Positions 18,214 through 26,903 of a DNA stretch of 64,000 bases are shown in pieces (positions within the stretch are counted from its first letter, which is position 1; every line of letters starts with the position of its first letter). Both the position numbers and the translations under genes were made by a program. The DNA is from CAVXEF01 sp963827315 (GTDB lineage Bacteria; Planctomycetota; Phycisphaerae; Sedimentisphaerales; Anaerobacaceae), in contig CAWHAL010000002.1 in NCBI GenBank assembly GCA_963827315.1, positions 496,001 through 560,000 on the forward strand. The letters run 5' to 3'. Below the pieces are notes generated by a model. The model saw nothing but the letters and a program-made list of their open reading frames with translations. It made no database searches and was not told the DNA's origin.

Positions 18214-18455
18214 GTGCGTTTCGAAGTCGATGTGAGAGTTGTGTTGCACGCGCGGCAGTTTCATCAGCAGTAGAATCGCCGGGAATTTGGGCGGAGGAAA
18301 CTCACAGGCAGGGAAGCCCGGGATGTAAATGCAAAAAGTGTGCTGGTGCATAGCAAATGCGCTGGCTCATATAAGCAAAGGGCTTCTTTGGGATAGAGAC
18401 AAATTTATTCGGCAAGGCAAATAGCGCGGCAAACATTTTTGGTGTGGGCGCTAAA

Positions 18456-19196
18456 ATGGTGATGAAGAGTTCGAAAGTTATATTGAGCTGTTTAATCAGC
18501 GTTCTGCTCGCTGCTACTGCATCGGCCGACTGGGAGTCTCTCACAGCCGAGGTTCCCCTGAGTTCCCTGCAGAGCGGTGAGTTCCTCCTCTTTGGTGACA
18601 AAATGGTTTCAGAGTTTTCGCTGAGTGGTACTGTTTCCAGTTACGGTGGTGCGCCCCTTCCGCTTCCTCCGGACCCTAACGCAATGAAGGTTCAAGGTGG
18701 CCGAAACAGCATTACACACGATTACGGCCTGAAGTTTAATTTTTCCTGGAATGTAATTTCTAACCAGACTGTAAACGCCACCTTAAGTTTTAAGATGTCG
18801 ATACAGTCTATGCCTGAGTACGATGCCAATTTTATCAAGGACGTTTGGTTGGACATCACTGGGGTATCGGCCAACGGTACGGGTGTCGTAAACGTCGGTG
18901 AAGAGGTTTGGGATGTGCCCTTTTATATCCCTGGAACTTTTCCAATTGCTTCACTGAGTTGTTCCAAGTGGCAAGGCAGTAATCCCGCCTACCTGGTGGA
19001 CTATGCCGAGTTCACCCCTCTCAAGGAAATCTGGATACGCAGCAAGGCCGTCTCCATCTCAGGCAACACTGACGGCTCAGCACAACTCGCCGAGTTCTAC
19101 CAGTTCTACAGTCAGACACAGATTCCGGAGCCGGCGACGATGGTTTTGCTCGGCTTCGGCGGCTTGGCGTTGTGCCGCAGGAAACGCAGGACGTAA
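18456..19196 (+). CDS. PEP-CTERM exported protein
   Basis: About 247 residues: signal peptide (hydrophobic VILSCLISVLLAATASA), a beta-rich body with no recognised domain, and a C-terminal sorting tail IPEPATMVLLGFGGLALCRRKRR. That tail is the PEP motif, a membrane helix and a basic end, as recognised by exosortase. The protein is expected to be cleaved and displayed or released outside the cytoplasmic membrane. The start could be the ATG at 18456 or at 18462; a GTG at 18444 is less likely. It lies behind the strong promoter and is followed by a second PEP-CTERM gene. Confidence 0.8.
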   Translation: MVMKSSKVILSCLISVLLAATASADWESLTAEVPLSSLQSGEFLLFGDKMVSEFSLSGTVSSYGGAPLPLPPDPNAMKVQGGRNSITHDYGLKFNFSWNVISNQTVNATLSFKMSIQSMPEYDANFIKDVWLDITGVSANGTGVVNVGEEVWDVPFYIPGTFPIASLSCSKWQGSNPAYLVDYAEFTPLKEIWIRSKAVSISGNTDGSAQLAEFYQFYSQTQIPEPATMVLLGFGGLALCRRKRRT

Positions 19197-19318
19197 CAAT
19201 AATTAGATTTTAACGAAGCGGCTTAAAAGCAACAGACATATCGAGGGAACAATTAAACCTGCTGCAGGCGGTCCACGGCAAAAACAGAAATACTAACTGA
19301 TACAAAAAGAGAATTAAA

Positions 19319-20440
19319 ATGAAAAGGTTAATCCCAACAATCTTGTGTGTCCTATTTGCCGCTGGCACTGCGCTGGCTGCGCCTGGTTTCCAAGGCCTGG
19401 GCGATCTGTCGGGAGGAGGCTTCAACAGCGCGGCGTATGGCGTCTCGTCTGATGGCTCGGTAGTGGTGGGACAAAGCAACTCGGCCTCGGGATACGAAGC
19501 ATTCCGCTGGACCTCTGGCGGCGGGATGGTCGGGCTGGGTGACCTGTCGGGAGGAAGCTTCTACAGCCATGCGTATGGCGTCTCGTCTGATGGTTCGGTA
19601 GTGGTGGGACAGGGCATCTCGTCGGGCACCGAAGCGTTCCGCTGGACCTCTGGCGGCGGGATGGTCGGCCTGGGCGACCTGTCGGGAGGAGGCTTCAACA
19701 GCGTGGCGTATGGTGTCTCGTCTGATGGCTCGGTAGTGGTGGGACATGGCAACTCGGCCTCGGGATACGAAGCGTTCCGCTGGACTTCTGGCGGCGGGAT
19801 GGTCGGTCTTGGCGACCTGTCGGGCGGAAGTTTCGAGAGCCTTGCGTATGGCGTCTCGTCTGATGGCTCAGTCGTGGTGGGAGGTGGCGAATCGGCCTCG
19901 GGCAATGAAGCGTTCCGCTGGACCTCTGGCGGCGGGATGGTCGGCCTTGGCGACCTGTCGGGAGGAAGCTTCAACAGCGTGGCGTATGGTGTCTCGTCTG
20001 ATGGCTCGGTAGTGGTGGGACGGAGCAACTCGGCCTCGGGATACGAAGCATTCCGCTGGACCTCTGGCGGCGGGATGGTCGGGCTGGGTGACTTGGCAGG
20101 AGGAAGCTTCTACAGCCATGCGTATGGCGTCTCGTCTGATGGCTCGGTCGTTGTGGGATGGGGTAGCTCGGCCTCGGGTTCTGAGGCGTTCATCTGGGAC
20201 GCTATCAACGGCATACAGAATTTGAAAGGAGTGCTGGTAAACGACTGTGGCTTGGATCTAACCGGCTGGACGCTGTATGATGCGCGTGGGATATCCGGCG
20301 ACGGCCTGACGATTGTTGGCTATGGGGAAAACCCGAGCGGCGACATCGAAGCCTGGATTGCAACAATACCGGAGCCGGCGACAATCACCTTAGTTGGTTT
20401 AGCCGGTGCGATTATGCTGCGAAAGCGCCACAGGATGTAA
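19319..20440 (+). CDS. PEP-CTERM protein with six HAF-type repeats
   Basis: A 373-residue exported protein: signal peptide (about 1-22), six tandem 45-46-residue repeats (about 26-300) of the HAF type, each reading GLGDLSGG-F-S-AYGVSSDGSVVVG-EAFRWTSGGGMV, one degenerate repeat, and the sorting tail IPEPATITLVGLAGAIMLRKRHRM. HAF repeats form beta-propeller-like folds; a function is not known. The repeats are nearly identical at the DNA level (period 138 bp), so they expanded recently or are kept alike by recombination. No exosortase gene lies in the window. Confidence 0.88.
   Translation: MKRLIPTILCVLFAAGTALAAPGFQGLGDLSGGGFNSAAYGVSSDGSVVVGQSNSASGYEAFRWTSGGGMVGLGDLSGGSFYSHAYGVSSDGSVVVGQGISSGTEAFRWTSGGGMVGLGDLSGGGFNSVAYGVSSDGSVVVGHGNSASGYEAFRWTSGGGMVGLGDLSGGSFESLAYGVSSDGSVVVGGGESASGNEAFRWTSGGGMVGLGDLSGGSFNSVAYGVSSDGSVVVGRSNSASGYEAFRWTSGGGMVGLGDLAGGSFYSHAYGVSSDGSVVVGWGSSASGSEAFIWDAINGIQNLKGVLVNDCGLDLTGWTLYDARGISGDGLTIVGYGENPSGDIEAWIATIPEPATITLVGLAGAIMLRKRHRM
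19396..20200 (+). repeat. Tandem 138-bp coding repeats in the HAF gene
   Basis: Six units of 138 bp (one of 135 bp) with shared blocks such as GTATGGCGTCTCGTCTGATG and GGCGGCGGGATGGTCGG. They open long false ORFs in other frames. Confidence 0.85.
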
Positions 20441-20448
20441 GTGGAAAT

Positions 20449-21768
20449 TCAAGTCTGTGGGGTATGTGTAATCTGCTTAGTTAATTCACTCAATAGAGTT
20501 CCCATTTTTGGGTCGTGCTTTTTGCCTTTTTCTATTTTGGAGCATCCGTGCATAACGGTTGTGTGGTCTCTTCCGCCGAGGTGTCCACCGATTTCCTCGA
20601 GGCTGAGCCTGGTGAGGTTTCTGGCCAGATACATACAAATCTGACGAGGGGCGGCGATGCTCTGGCTGCGTTTTTTGCTTTGCAGGTCGACAGGTCGAAC
20701 ATCGAAGTGCCGAGTTACGACATCGATGATATCCGTGATGCTTATGTTTCTGATTGCAGGTTTTATCTGTCCTTCGAGGACCATCTGGGCCAGCTCGAGC
20801 GTTATCGGTTCTGCGGAGGTGATTGCGAGTGCGTAAATGCCGGTCAGCGCGCCTTCAAGCTCGCGGATATTTGCGTGGACTTTTCGAGCGATGTACTCGG
20901 CGATTTCGTCAGAGATACTCAGACCTCGCAGATGCGCTTTTTTCTGGATAATGGCAACCCTGGTATCGTAGCTTGGGGGGTCGATTCTTGAGACCAGACC
21001 CCAGCTGAATCTACTGATAAGGCGCTGCTCGAGAGAAGGTATCTCGGCAGGAGGGCTATCCGCACTGAGGATAATCTGCTTGCCATTGTTGTAGAGGGCG
21101 TTAAAGGTATGGAAGAATTCCTCCTGACTCTGCTCACGTTCGCGCAAGAACTGGATGTCGTCAATAACGAGGGCATCGACGGTTCGAAACTGGCTTTGGA
21201 AGCCTGCCAAATTTCCCTCTTCAATCGCACTGATGAACCTGTTGACGAAGTTTTCGCAGCTTAGATACTGGATTACAGCTTTGGCGGAATTTTTTTTGGC
21301 TTCGTGGCAGACGGCGTGGAGGAGATGGGTTTTTCCCAGGCCTGAATTGCCGTAAATGAAGAGCGGATTGTAGGTGTCGCCGAGAGATTGGCCTACGGCG
21401 ACACAGCTTGCGTGTGCGAGGCGATTGCACGGGCCGACGACGAAATTTTCGAATGTGTAGTCAGGGTGAAGGCTCAAAGCAGGGTCGCGGTCCACAGAAG
21501 AGACATCGCGTTTTGAACCATCGTGGACACAAAAGTCGACGGTGACAAGGTGGTTGGTTATCTGCTGAGCGGCTGTCGTAAAAGAGCTTTTGCAGTTTTT
21601 GCGCATAAACTGCACGGTTGCGTCATCGGGACAGCCAATCTGAAGCACTCCACCGCCGAAGTGCACGACAGTCAACTTGTCGAACCATTTGCGGGTGTTG
21701 ACGGGGTCGAGGAGCTTTGCGCGTTCGAGGATGTCATCAAAAATACTTTCGGATTCCCGAGCAGCCAA
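20449..21768 (-). CDS. dnaA: Chromosomal replication initiator protein DnaA
   Basis: All working parts are visible in 439 residues: an N-terminal domain I (about 1-80), AAA+ Walker A GNSGLGKTH (140-148), Walker B VIDDIQF (201-207), the arginine-rich sensor region, and domain IV with the DNA-binding signature GGRDHTTVMHG near the end. The start is a TTG preceded by AAGGAG at 6 bp spacing, which fixes it despite the rare codon. A short family-A repeat (21796-21820) lies just upstream of the ribosome-binding site. Neighbours are not the classical dnaN/recF/gyrB set; ftsY is divergent. Confidence 0.96.
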   Translation of the reverse strand: MAARESESIFDDILERAKLLDPVNTRKWFDKLTVVHFGGGVLQIGCPDDATVQFMRKNCKSSFTTAAQQITNHLVTVDFCVHDGSKRDVSSVDRDPALSLHPDYTFENFVVGPCNRLAHASCVAVGQSLGDTYNPLFIYGNSGLGKTHLLHAVCHEAKKNSAKAVIQYLSCENFVNRFISAIEEGNLAGFQSQFRTVDALVIDDIQFLREREQSQEEFFHTFNALYNNGKQIILSADSPPAEIPSLEQRLISRFSWGLVSRIDPPSYDTRVAIIQKKAHLRGLSISDEIAEYIARKVHANIRELEGALTGIYALAITSAEPITLELAQMVLEGQIKPAIRNISITDIIDVVTRHFDVRPVDLQSKKRSQSIAAPRQICMYLARNLTRLSLEEIGGHLGGRDHTTVMHGCSKIEKGKKHDPKMGTLLSELTKQITHTPQT

Positions 21769-21795
21769 ATCAAACTCCTTTACAGGTTGCTACCT

Positions 21796-21820
21796 GTGGA
21801 TTCGACGAACTCACCACAAA
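21796..21820 (+). repeat. Dispersed repeat family A, copy 3 (short form)
   Basis: GTGGATTCGACGAACTCACC followed by ACAAA, sitting in the dnaA leader about 15 bp beyond the ribosome-binding site. Confidence 0.6.
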
Positions 21821-22117
21821 TCGCCACAAAGTTTCCAGTCCGTCAGGACCGAGTCTACAATAGATTGTCCGAAAGCTGCGCAAGCAGACACACAAGAAGC
21901 CACAACGACCTTCCTTCTCCAAAGACAATCCTGTTAGAAAGATTGCGAGAGAGTAACCGATGCGAGTAGTCAAAAAACTTTCGTAGAGAGGAAAGGCAAT
22001 AGAAAACCTAATTGCCGTAGTCCGATTTGTCAAAGGAAAAATGTTTGTATTCGGCGAAAAAGCGAAAAATGTTTTGGCGGAGGGGGGTATAGCAGTTTAC
22101 CCATATTGACAAAACAA

Positions 22118-22190
22118 TCCGCCTTCGCTGAAGCTGCGGCGGACAAGTCAGTACTTGAATTTTTTACGCCACAGGCGTATAAATTTGATT
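22118..22190. repeat. Repeat E followed by palindrome D upstream of ftsY
   Basis: 22118-22150 repeats the 7258 element (TCCGCCTTCGCTGAAGCTGC...). 22166-22178 is ACGCC-ACA-GGCGT followed by ATAAATTTGATTT, a family-D copy. Confidence 0.6.
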
Positions 22191-22265
22191 TCTGCGAGAC
22201 TTATCCGGCTACGGCTCGCGCCTTCGCCGAGACGAGAATCGAAATGATTTTGCGAGGATGCGATT

Positions 22266-23189
22266 ATGGGGATATTTACAAAAACAGCGGGGTACTTCAA
22301 GGACCGGCTGAGTAAAACACGTGATAAAATCAGTACCTCCCTTTCGTCGGTGCTGAGCCTGGGTAGAAATATCGACGAATCGCTACTGGATAAGCTGGAA
22401 GAGACGCTGATTAGTGACGATATCGGCGTGGGGACGACGGAGAAACTCATAACGGAGCTGCGCGGGGCTTACCGCGAGAGAAAACTTGCGACGACCGACG
22501 AGATAATTCCGTTTCTCAAAGAGCACATAAAAAGCTACTGGCCTGCCTGCGACAGGCAATTACGCCTCTCTGCAAGCGGCCCGACGGTTATCCTTGTCGC
22601 CGGCGTCAACGGCACAGGCAAGACCACGAGCATTGCCAAATTGGCTTATGTACTCAGCCGAGACGGCAAGAAGGTCATCGTGGCTGCGTGCGACACGTTT
22701 CGGGCGGCGGCGGTGGAGCAGCTGAGTATCTGGGCAGAGCGCATCGGGGTGCAAATCGTAAAGCACAAGAGGGGGTCGGATGCGGCGGCGGTGGCATTCG
22801 ATGCGTGCGAGGCGGCGATAGCGAGAGGGGCGGATTTTCTGATTTTAGATACGGCGGGTCGGCTGCATACCCAGAAAGACCTTATGAGGCAGCTAACGAA
22901 GATTCGCGACGTTGTGGCACGTAAGATTGAAGGCAGCCCAAACGAGGTATTGCTTGTTTTGGATGCGACGACGGGACAAAATGCAATCGCACAGGCGAAG
23001 ATGTTCACCGAGGCTATCGACGTTACGGGGATATTCTTAGCGAAATTAGACGGCACTGCCCGTGGCGGAATCGTTATCGCCATCAAGGACCAGCTCAATA
23101 TACCGGTGAAATTTGTCGGCTTGGGCGAAAAGCCGGAAGATATCGCCGAATTCGACCCGGATGCATTCGTCGAAGCGCTGTTCGCGTAG
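22266..23189 (+). CDS. ftsY: Signal recognition particle receptor FtsY
   Basis: SRP-receptor GTPase that docks ribosome-Ffh complexes at the membrane. It has the helical N domain (about 1-85) and the G domain: G1 GVNGTGKTT (113-121), DTFRAAAVEQL, G3 DTAGRLHTQ, the DATTGQNA block, and the closing GLGEKPEDIAEFDPDAFVEALF. It lacks the long acidic A domain of Escherichia coli, as many bacteria do. A WPACDRQLRL stretch (about 92-101) is encoded over a CCTGCCTGCGACAGGCA palindrome and may be a small in-frame repeat insertion. Upstream is repeat-rich. Confidence 0.95.
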   Translation: MGIFTKTAGYFKDRLSKTRDKISTSLSSVLSLGRNIDESLLDKLEETLISDDIGVGTTEKLITELRGAYRERKLATTDEIIPFLKEHIKSYWPACDRQLRLSASGPTVILVAGVNGTGKTTSIAKLAYVLSRDGKKVIVAACDTFRAAAVEQLSIWAERIGVQIVKHKRGSDAAAVAFDACEAAIARGADFLILDTAGRLHTQKDLMRQLTKIRDVVARKIEGSPNEVLLVLDATTGQNAIAQAKMFTEAIDVTGIFLAKLDGTARGGIVIAIKDQLNIPVKFVGLGEKPEDIAEFDPDAFVEALFA

Positions 23190-23210
23190 GATATTTACCG
23201 TAGACCTGTC

Positions 23211-23852
23211 CTAATTAAGTCGAGGGAAGTTCACGGAGGGTGCAGATTTCTTAACCTCGAAGGGTATCCATTTGCTACCAGTCCCTTTGTTGTCAAGGAT
23301 GCTGATTCTAACTACATAATAACCCGGTCGAAGATTCTTTAACACGAGTGGAGGCTTGACTGGAAGAGGGGCTACTCCGTACCTGATTCCTCCCTCCATC
23401 TTGGCGATGAAAAAGGGAAAATCCTGGGAATTTTGCCGCTCAATGTCGAAAACACACACGCTATCAGAAGTTCCGAGAGTAACTGTCTTTAGGATTGTCC
23501 CATCGCCGTAATATCCGATATGAAGTTGGGGGATTGTGAAGTCGATGTCTGCAAACCTTGATTCCGAAGATAAGCTAGCAAGTATGACCTTCCCCGGAAA
23601 CCAATATCCTTCTTTGGGGGCAACGGTATTCAAGAGTAATGATATCTCGTCGGTTGACCAATTGAGGACGGGAGGATCTGACTCTGAGTTACGTGGTGCC
23701 AAAACCAAGGTAAGATGAGAATTCAAGGTCTCTTGTGAACGGGTAACCTCAGAAGCTTCGTTGCCCTTCTGGTTGTTATTACATGAACCTGTGATTAGGG
23801 CTAGCGACGTTGCAATCACCACTATAATGGTGCGTTTGACTATCCCGATCAT
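23211..23852 (-). CDS. Putative lipoprotein, unknown
   Basis: Start chosen at the ATG giving MIGIVKRTIIVVIATSLALITGSCNNNQ, because GAGG lies 8 bp upstream; the longer frame adds a non-signal segment. TGSC is a lipobox, so the mature protein should be lipid-anchored at the cysteine. The 213-residue body is beta-rich and unrecognised. It is convergent with ftsY, 21 bp apart. Confidence 0.65.
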   Translation of the reverse strand: MIGIVKRTIIVVIATSLALITGSCNNNQKGNEASEVTRSQETLNSHLTLVLAPRNSESDPPVLNWSTDEISLLLNTVAPKEGYWFPGKVILASLSSESRFADIDFTIPQLHIGYYGDGTILKTVTLGTSDSVCVFDIERQNSQDFPFFIAKMEGGIRYGVAPLPVKPPLVLKNLRPGYYVVRISILDNKGTGSKWIPFEVKKSAPSVNFPRLN

Positions 23853-24082
23853 TATTTTTCCTCGTAACCATTCACGGGTATTTTGAATATACTGAATAAC
23901 GCACCCAACATTAAAGTACCTAATTTTCATTTTGTTTTATAACATACCTTGAACCGTCAGCAAAGTCAAGTTGTTTTTTCTAAAGTTATTGGGAGGGGAA
24001 AGGAACATCGTATCCCCTGTTGGCACAGAATAAAAATAGGTCAGGAACGGTTTCTTGGCCGGCCGCAGGGATAGAGAATACA

Positions 24083-24742
24083 TCAGGAATACTCCAGCAA
24101 TTTGGTTCTGCGTCTGAGTTCCCTGCCCCAGGTAATCAGGCCGTTTATTGCCAGGGCGAGAAAGAATATATAGAGGGCCGCGACAAATTTTACGTTCCTT
24201 GCGTAATATAAGCCAATACATATAACAGAGACGCAAATCCATAAGAACCAGCTTTCGATTTTTCTGTGGGCTGAAAGCGCCGCCGCGGTAAACCCCATCA
24301 TCGTGGCGAATGCATCGATATATGGATATGCAGCGGGATTAGGAAACAGGGAAGGCAGATAAATATGAATCCTGCTCATCGTAAATCCTAAAACGGCTGC
24401 CCCTATTGCTATTATCGATGCGGTTAAAATATAGATTTTGCGGGTGCTGAAAGAGACGTCCGCCTCTTTCTTATCCTTTCGCGAGGCGAGCCAGAGCCAC
24501 CAGCCGTAAAATCCGTTGCCGATGTAGTAAAACTGCTCGAAGAAATCGGAATAGAGGCGAACCTGGTAAAAAAGGACGGCAAAAAGTGTGAACGCAGTTA
24601 TCCCTATAGGCCAGGCATAGACAATCCTTCGGGTAATAAGCAAAACATAGACAGCAATCAAAAGGGTGGCCGAGAACTCGATGTAGCTCATCGGGTAGCC
24701 GAGAAATGTGAAAAACACGTTATGGACATTAAGAAAGTTCAT
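24083..24742 (-). CDS. pnuC: Nicotinamide riboside transporter PnuC
   Basis: A seven-helix vitamin facilitator of about 219 residues. The family motif WPIGI...YQVRLYSDFFEQFYYIGNGFYGWWLW is clear in the first half, and further helices run to the C-terminus. It takes up nicotinamide riboside (or a related vitamin) for NAD synthesis. The ATG at 24742 has GGAG 6 bp upstream and gives a better start than the frame opening at 24775. No kinase (nadR) or recognisable riboswitch is adjacent, so the exact substrate is inferred from the family. Confidence 0.86.
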   Translation of the reverse strand: MNFLNVHNVFFTFLGYPMSYIEFSATLLIAVYVLLITRRIVYAWPIGITAFTLFAVLFYQVRLYSDFFEQFYYIGNGFYGWWLWLASRKDKKEADVSFSTRKIYILTASIIAIGAAVLGFTMSRIHIYLPSLFPNPAAYPYIDAFATMMGFTAAALSAHRKIESWFLWICVSVICIGLYYARNVKFVAALYIFFLALAINGLITWGRELRRRTKLLEYS

Positions 24743-24832
24743 TGGAACTCCACGGCAAAGATATAAGCCAAACAATCAGGATTTTCAATTCTCCGTGGGT
24801 AAAAAATAGGTCATTGCAGGTTTTGTCGGCAC

Positions 24833-24869
24833 AAAAAAACCACCGTCGGAACCGTATCGGCGGTGGTTT
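24833..24869 (-). terminator. Terminator after the 131-residue exported protein
   Basis: On the minus strand AACCACCG and CGGTGGTT form a stem around a 15-nt loop, followed by seven T. Confidence 0.8.
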
Positions 24870-24892
24870 CAGTGAGCCCCTGTAAAGAATTA

Positions 24893-25288
24893 TTATTTCT
24901 TGGTTCCTTTTGGTTTTGCCGGCGTGGTCTCTTTCTTCTCGACCAGCTGGAATCCCTGAACCTTAATCCATTTTTGGCCGGCCTTGTCGGTAACCACACA
25001 CTGCACCTCAACCTCTTTGCCGTTGAGACTGCCGAGCTCCTCCCCTTTCTTGTCGAGAGTAACATGATAGACGATCTTATAGGCGGTGGTCAACTTTATG
25101 GCAGTGACAATATTGTTGGGGTCTTTGGTAACAGCGATGGTCCCTTTCAGCTTTACGGTAACCGGCGGGCGAGGGGCCAGGGGTTTATTCGGCTCTGGAG
25201 GGGCATTCGCATCAGCAGCAAAGGCAGTCGCAGCCAGAAGCGCAACCACCACGCCCAGCACTATCATGAATCTTTTTATTACTGACAT
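24893..25288 (-). CDS. Small exported protein, unknown
   Basis: 131 residues: signal peptide ending in TAFAAD, a proline-rich spacer (about 28-42), then a compact beta domain with SLNGKEVEVQCVVTDKAGQKWIKVQGF, and a lysine-rich tail. The beta part resembles OB-like exported domains, but I cannot name the family. The ATG at 25288 has AAGGAG 8 bp upstream; the frame's TTG two codons earlier is unlikely. A strong terminator follows. A long hairpin lies 25 bp upstream of the start (25312-25356: GCCCC...GGGGC with inner CAGGAAAAG/CTTTTTCTG). Confidence 0.7.
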   Translation of the reverse strand: MSVIKRFMIVLGVVVALLAATAFAADANAPPEPNKPLAPRPPVTVKLKGTIAVTKDPNNIVTAIKLTTAYKIVYHVTLDKKGEELGSLNGKEVEVQCVVTDKAGQKWIKVQGFQLVEKKETTPAKPKGTKK

Positions 25289-25311
25289 AGTCAATTCTCC
25301 TTAAAAATATA

Positions 25312-25356
25312 TGCCCCCGTCAGGAAAAGACTACTCATCTTTTTCTGCAGGGGCGT
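25312..25356. promoter_or_regulatory. Long hairpin upstream of the small exported protein
   Basis: GCCCC pairs with GGGGC and, inside, CAGGAAAAG pairs with CTTTTTCTG around a 9-nt loop. It lies in the leader of the minus-strand gene; it could control translation or end an upstream transcript. Confidence 0.45.
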
Positions 25357-25537
25357 TGAAGTTTCCCGATGAATGCAACTGCCGATATAATCCATACATT
25401 GCAAGCATTTGAATAACTACGCGTAAAACCACCACCCTGTTCGCTTAGTCAGGATATTAAAGCACAATCTATCCAGAGATATTCAGGATGTCAATAACTA
25501 AATAGTAGTCAAAAGGGAGGCAGGAGCGTTTTCTTGG

Positions 25538-26758
25538 TCAGAGGGGGGTGACTCGCGGATAGTTTCCAAGACATTCTGTTTTGGGTAGCCCACCTGTCAG
25601 TGGCATTGCGTATTCGATGAAGGCGTTTGTTACGCCATTGCCATCGGCGTTGATGAATTCATCTGGCATAGACTTGGTTTTTTCGGCGACATTTGAGAGG
25701 TCGGTACGGAAGATTTCGATTTTATAATTCGCTCCGCTACTAAGGCGCTTTATCGCGACCGAGCCGCTGAGCTCGTTCATAGCGTATTGAACGGCGTGAC
25801 GGCCACACCAGCGTGCTTCTTTAGCATCGACTTCGGACCGGAGGCCGGCGAAACTTCTCTGGATGTAGCCGAACGTATCAGCGCGGACGCGCTTGACTTT
25901 TAGCGTAGTTTTTATCTGAGCGGCTAAAAAGTCTGCGAGGGCGCCTGTGCCGGAAAGCTGAATGTTTCCGTGGGCATCGGTTTCACTTTCCTTTGCGAGT
26001 TTTTCGGCCCAGATTACGCCGTCTGCATCGCAAATACCCTCGCTGATGGCTATAACACAGCGGCCGAGTTTTTTGTAAACAGTCTCTACATCCGAAAGGA
26101 ACTTCTGCATCGGGACAGGTCTTTCGGGAAAATAGAGTAGATGCGGGCCATCATCATCTCTTTGTTTGCCGAGAGCGGCTGCGGCAGTAAGAAAGCCTGC
26201 GTTCCTACCCATTACACAATCGATTTTGATTCCTTTTAGAGCACGGTTATCGAGGTCGTCTCCCATCAGGGCGCAGGCGACAAATTTTGCGGCTGAGCCG
26301 TAGCCGGGACAATGGTCGGTAACGAGCAGGTCGTTATCAATCGTTTTCGGGATGTGAAAGGCCCGTAGTTCGTAGCCGGCCTGTTGAGTGATACTATTTA
26401 TGATAAAGCAGGTGTTTGCGGAGTCGTTGCCACCGATATAGAAAAAGTATCTGACATCGCGTTTTTTGAGGACTTCGAGGATTTTTTTGCAGTATTCGGC
26501 GTCGGGTTTGTCTCTGCTGGAGCCGAGTGCGGAAGATGGGGAGGCTGCCAGCAGTTTTAGCGTGTCGGGGGACAGTTTGCCTAAGTCGATGAACTCATCC
26601 TTAACAATTCCAGCGACGGCGTGGATTGTGCCATAGAGATTTTTAATCTGAGGGTGTTTACGAGCTTCTTCGATAACGCCGACGAGAGAGGCGTTTATCA
26701 CGGCGGTCGGCCCGCCGGATTGGCCGACTACAGCGTTTGCCTTCGGTGCCTTTGCCAT
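25538..26758 (-). CDS. pfp: Pyrophosphate-dependent phosphofructokinase
   Basis: A phosphofructokinase family member of 406 residues. Visible: GQSGGPTAVINASL at the start, GGNDSANT where ATP enzymes have GGDGT, HIPKTIDNDL (the catalytic TIDND), and VMGRNAGFL. The change at GGND(S) is the known mark of pyrophosphate use. It would reversibly phosphorylate fructose-6-phosphate with PPi in glycolysis. It stands alone, with family-typical length. The product name is firm; the donor is inferred from the motif. Confidence 0.9.
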   Translation of the reverse strand: MAKAPKANAVVGQSGGPTAVINASLVGVIEEARKHPQIKNLYGTIHAVAGIVKDEFIDLGKLSPDTLKLLAASPSSALGSSRDKPDAEYCKKILEVLKKRDVRYFFYIGGNDSANTCFIINSITQQAGYELRAFHIPKTIDNDLLVTDHCPGYGSAAKFVACALMGDDLDNRALKGIKIDCVMGRNAGFLTAAAALGKQRDDDGPHLLYFPERPVPMQKFLSDVETVYKKLGRCVIAISEGICDADGVIWAEKLAKESETDAHGNIQLSGTGALADFLAAQIKTTLKVKRVRADTFGYIQRSFAGLRSEVDAKEARWCGRHAVQYAMNELSGSVAIKRLSSGANYKIEIFRTDLSNVAEKTKSMPDEFINADGNGVTNAFIEYAMPLTGGLPKTECLGNYPRVTPL

Positions 26759-26903
26759 CTTTGGGAGTCTCCATTAAAACGGTTTACCTTAGCTGTTCAT
26801 TTACGGGCAGTTTATTATACAAACGCAATGTCAACAGGCAAGGGCAAGCAGAAAACAAGTGCATAAGTCATAAGTGCATAAGTCATTTGTGCCCCTGTGG
26901 CAT

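Larger units (their letters stand above)
17891..18455. other. Promoter-bearing leader region with 100-bp spaced direct repeats
   Basis: No protein gene is supported. A near-consensus promoter (18033-18062) points right. Downstream lie two copies of a purine-rich element, 18080-18112 and 18180-18213, both starting CATATC and sharing GAAGAGGGG and TAGAGAGAG. A T-rich stretch (18135-18175) separates them. The transcript would have a leader of about 390 nt before the PEP-CTERM gene, long enough for an RNA regulator or a separate small RNA. Confidence 0.6.
21769..22265. other. Divergent dnaA-ftsY intergenic region
   Basis: No gene is supported in 497 bp. Seen: a family-A repeat (21796-21820), repeat family E (22118-22150) and a family-D palindrome (22166-22178). 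No cluster of TTATCCACA boxes is visible. The closest is TGTGGATTC inside the family-A repeat, so I do not call an origin. Confidence 0.6.

Noticed and set aside
19352..20119. Long ORFs in other frames of the HAF gene
   Set aside because: The 138-bp repeats keep several frames open by chance; only the plus frame has a signal peptide and PEP-CTERM tail.
21795..21805. DnaA box next to dnaA
   Set aside because: TGTGGATTC is part of a dispersed repeat found at five other places, and there is no cluster.
24743..24892. NAD-type riboswitch before pnuC
   Set aside because: No conserved core was recognised in the short leader, which begins just past a terminator.
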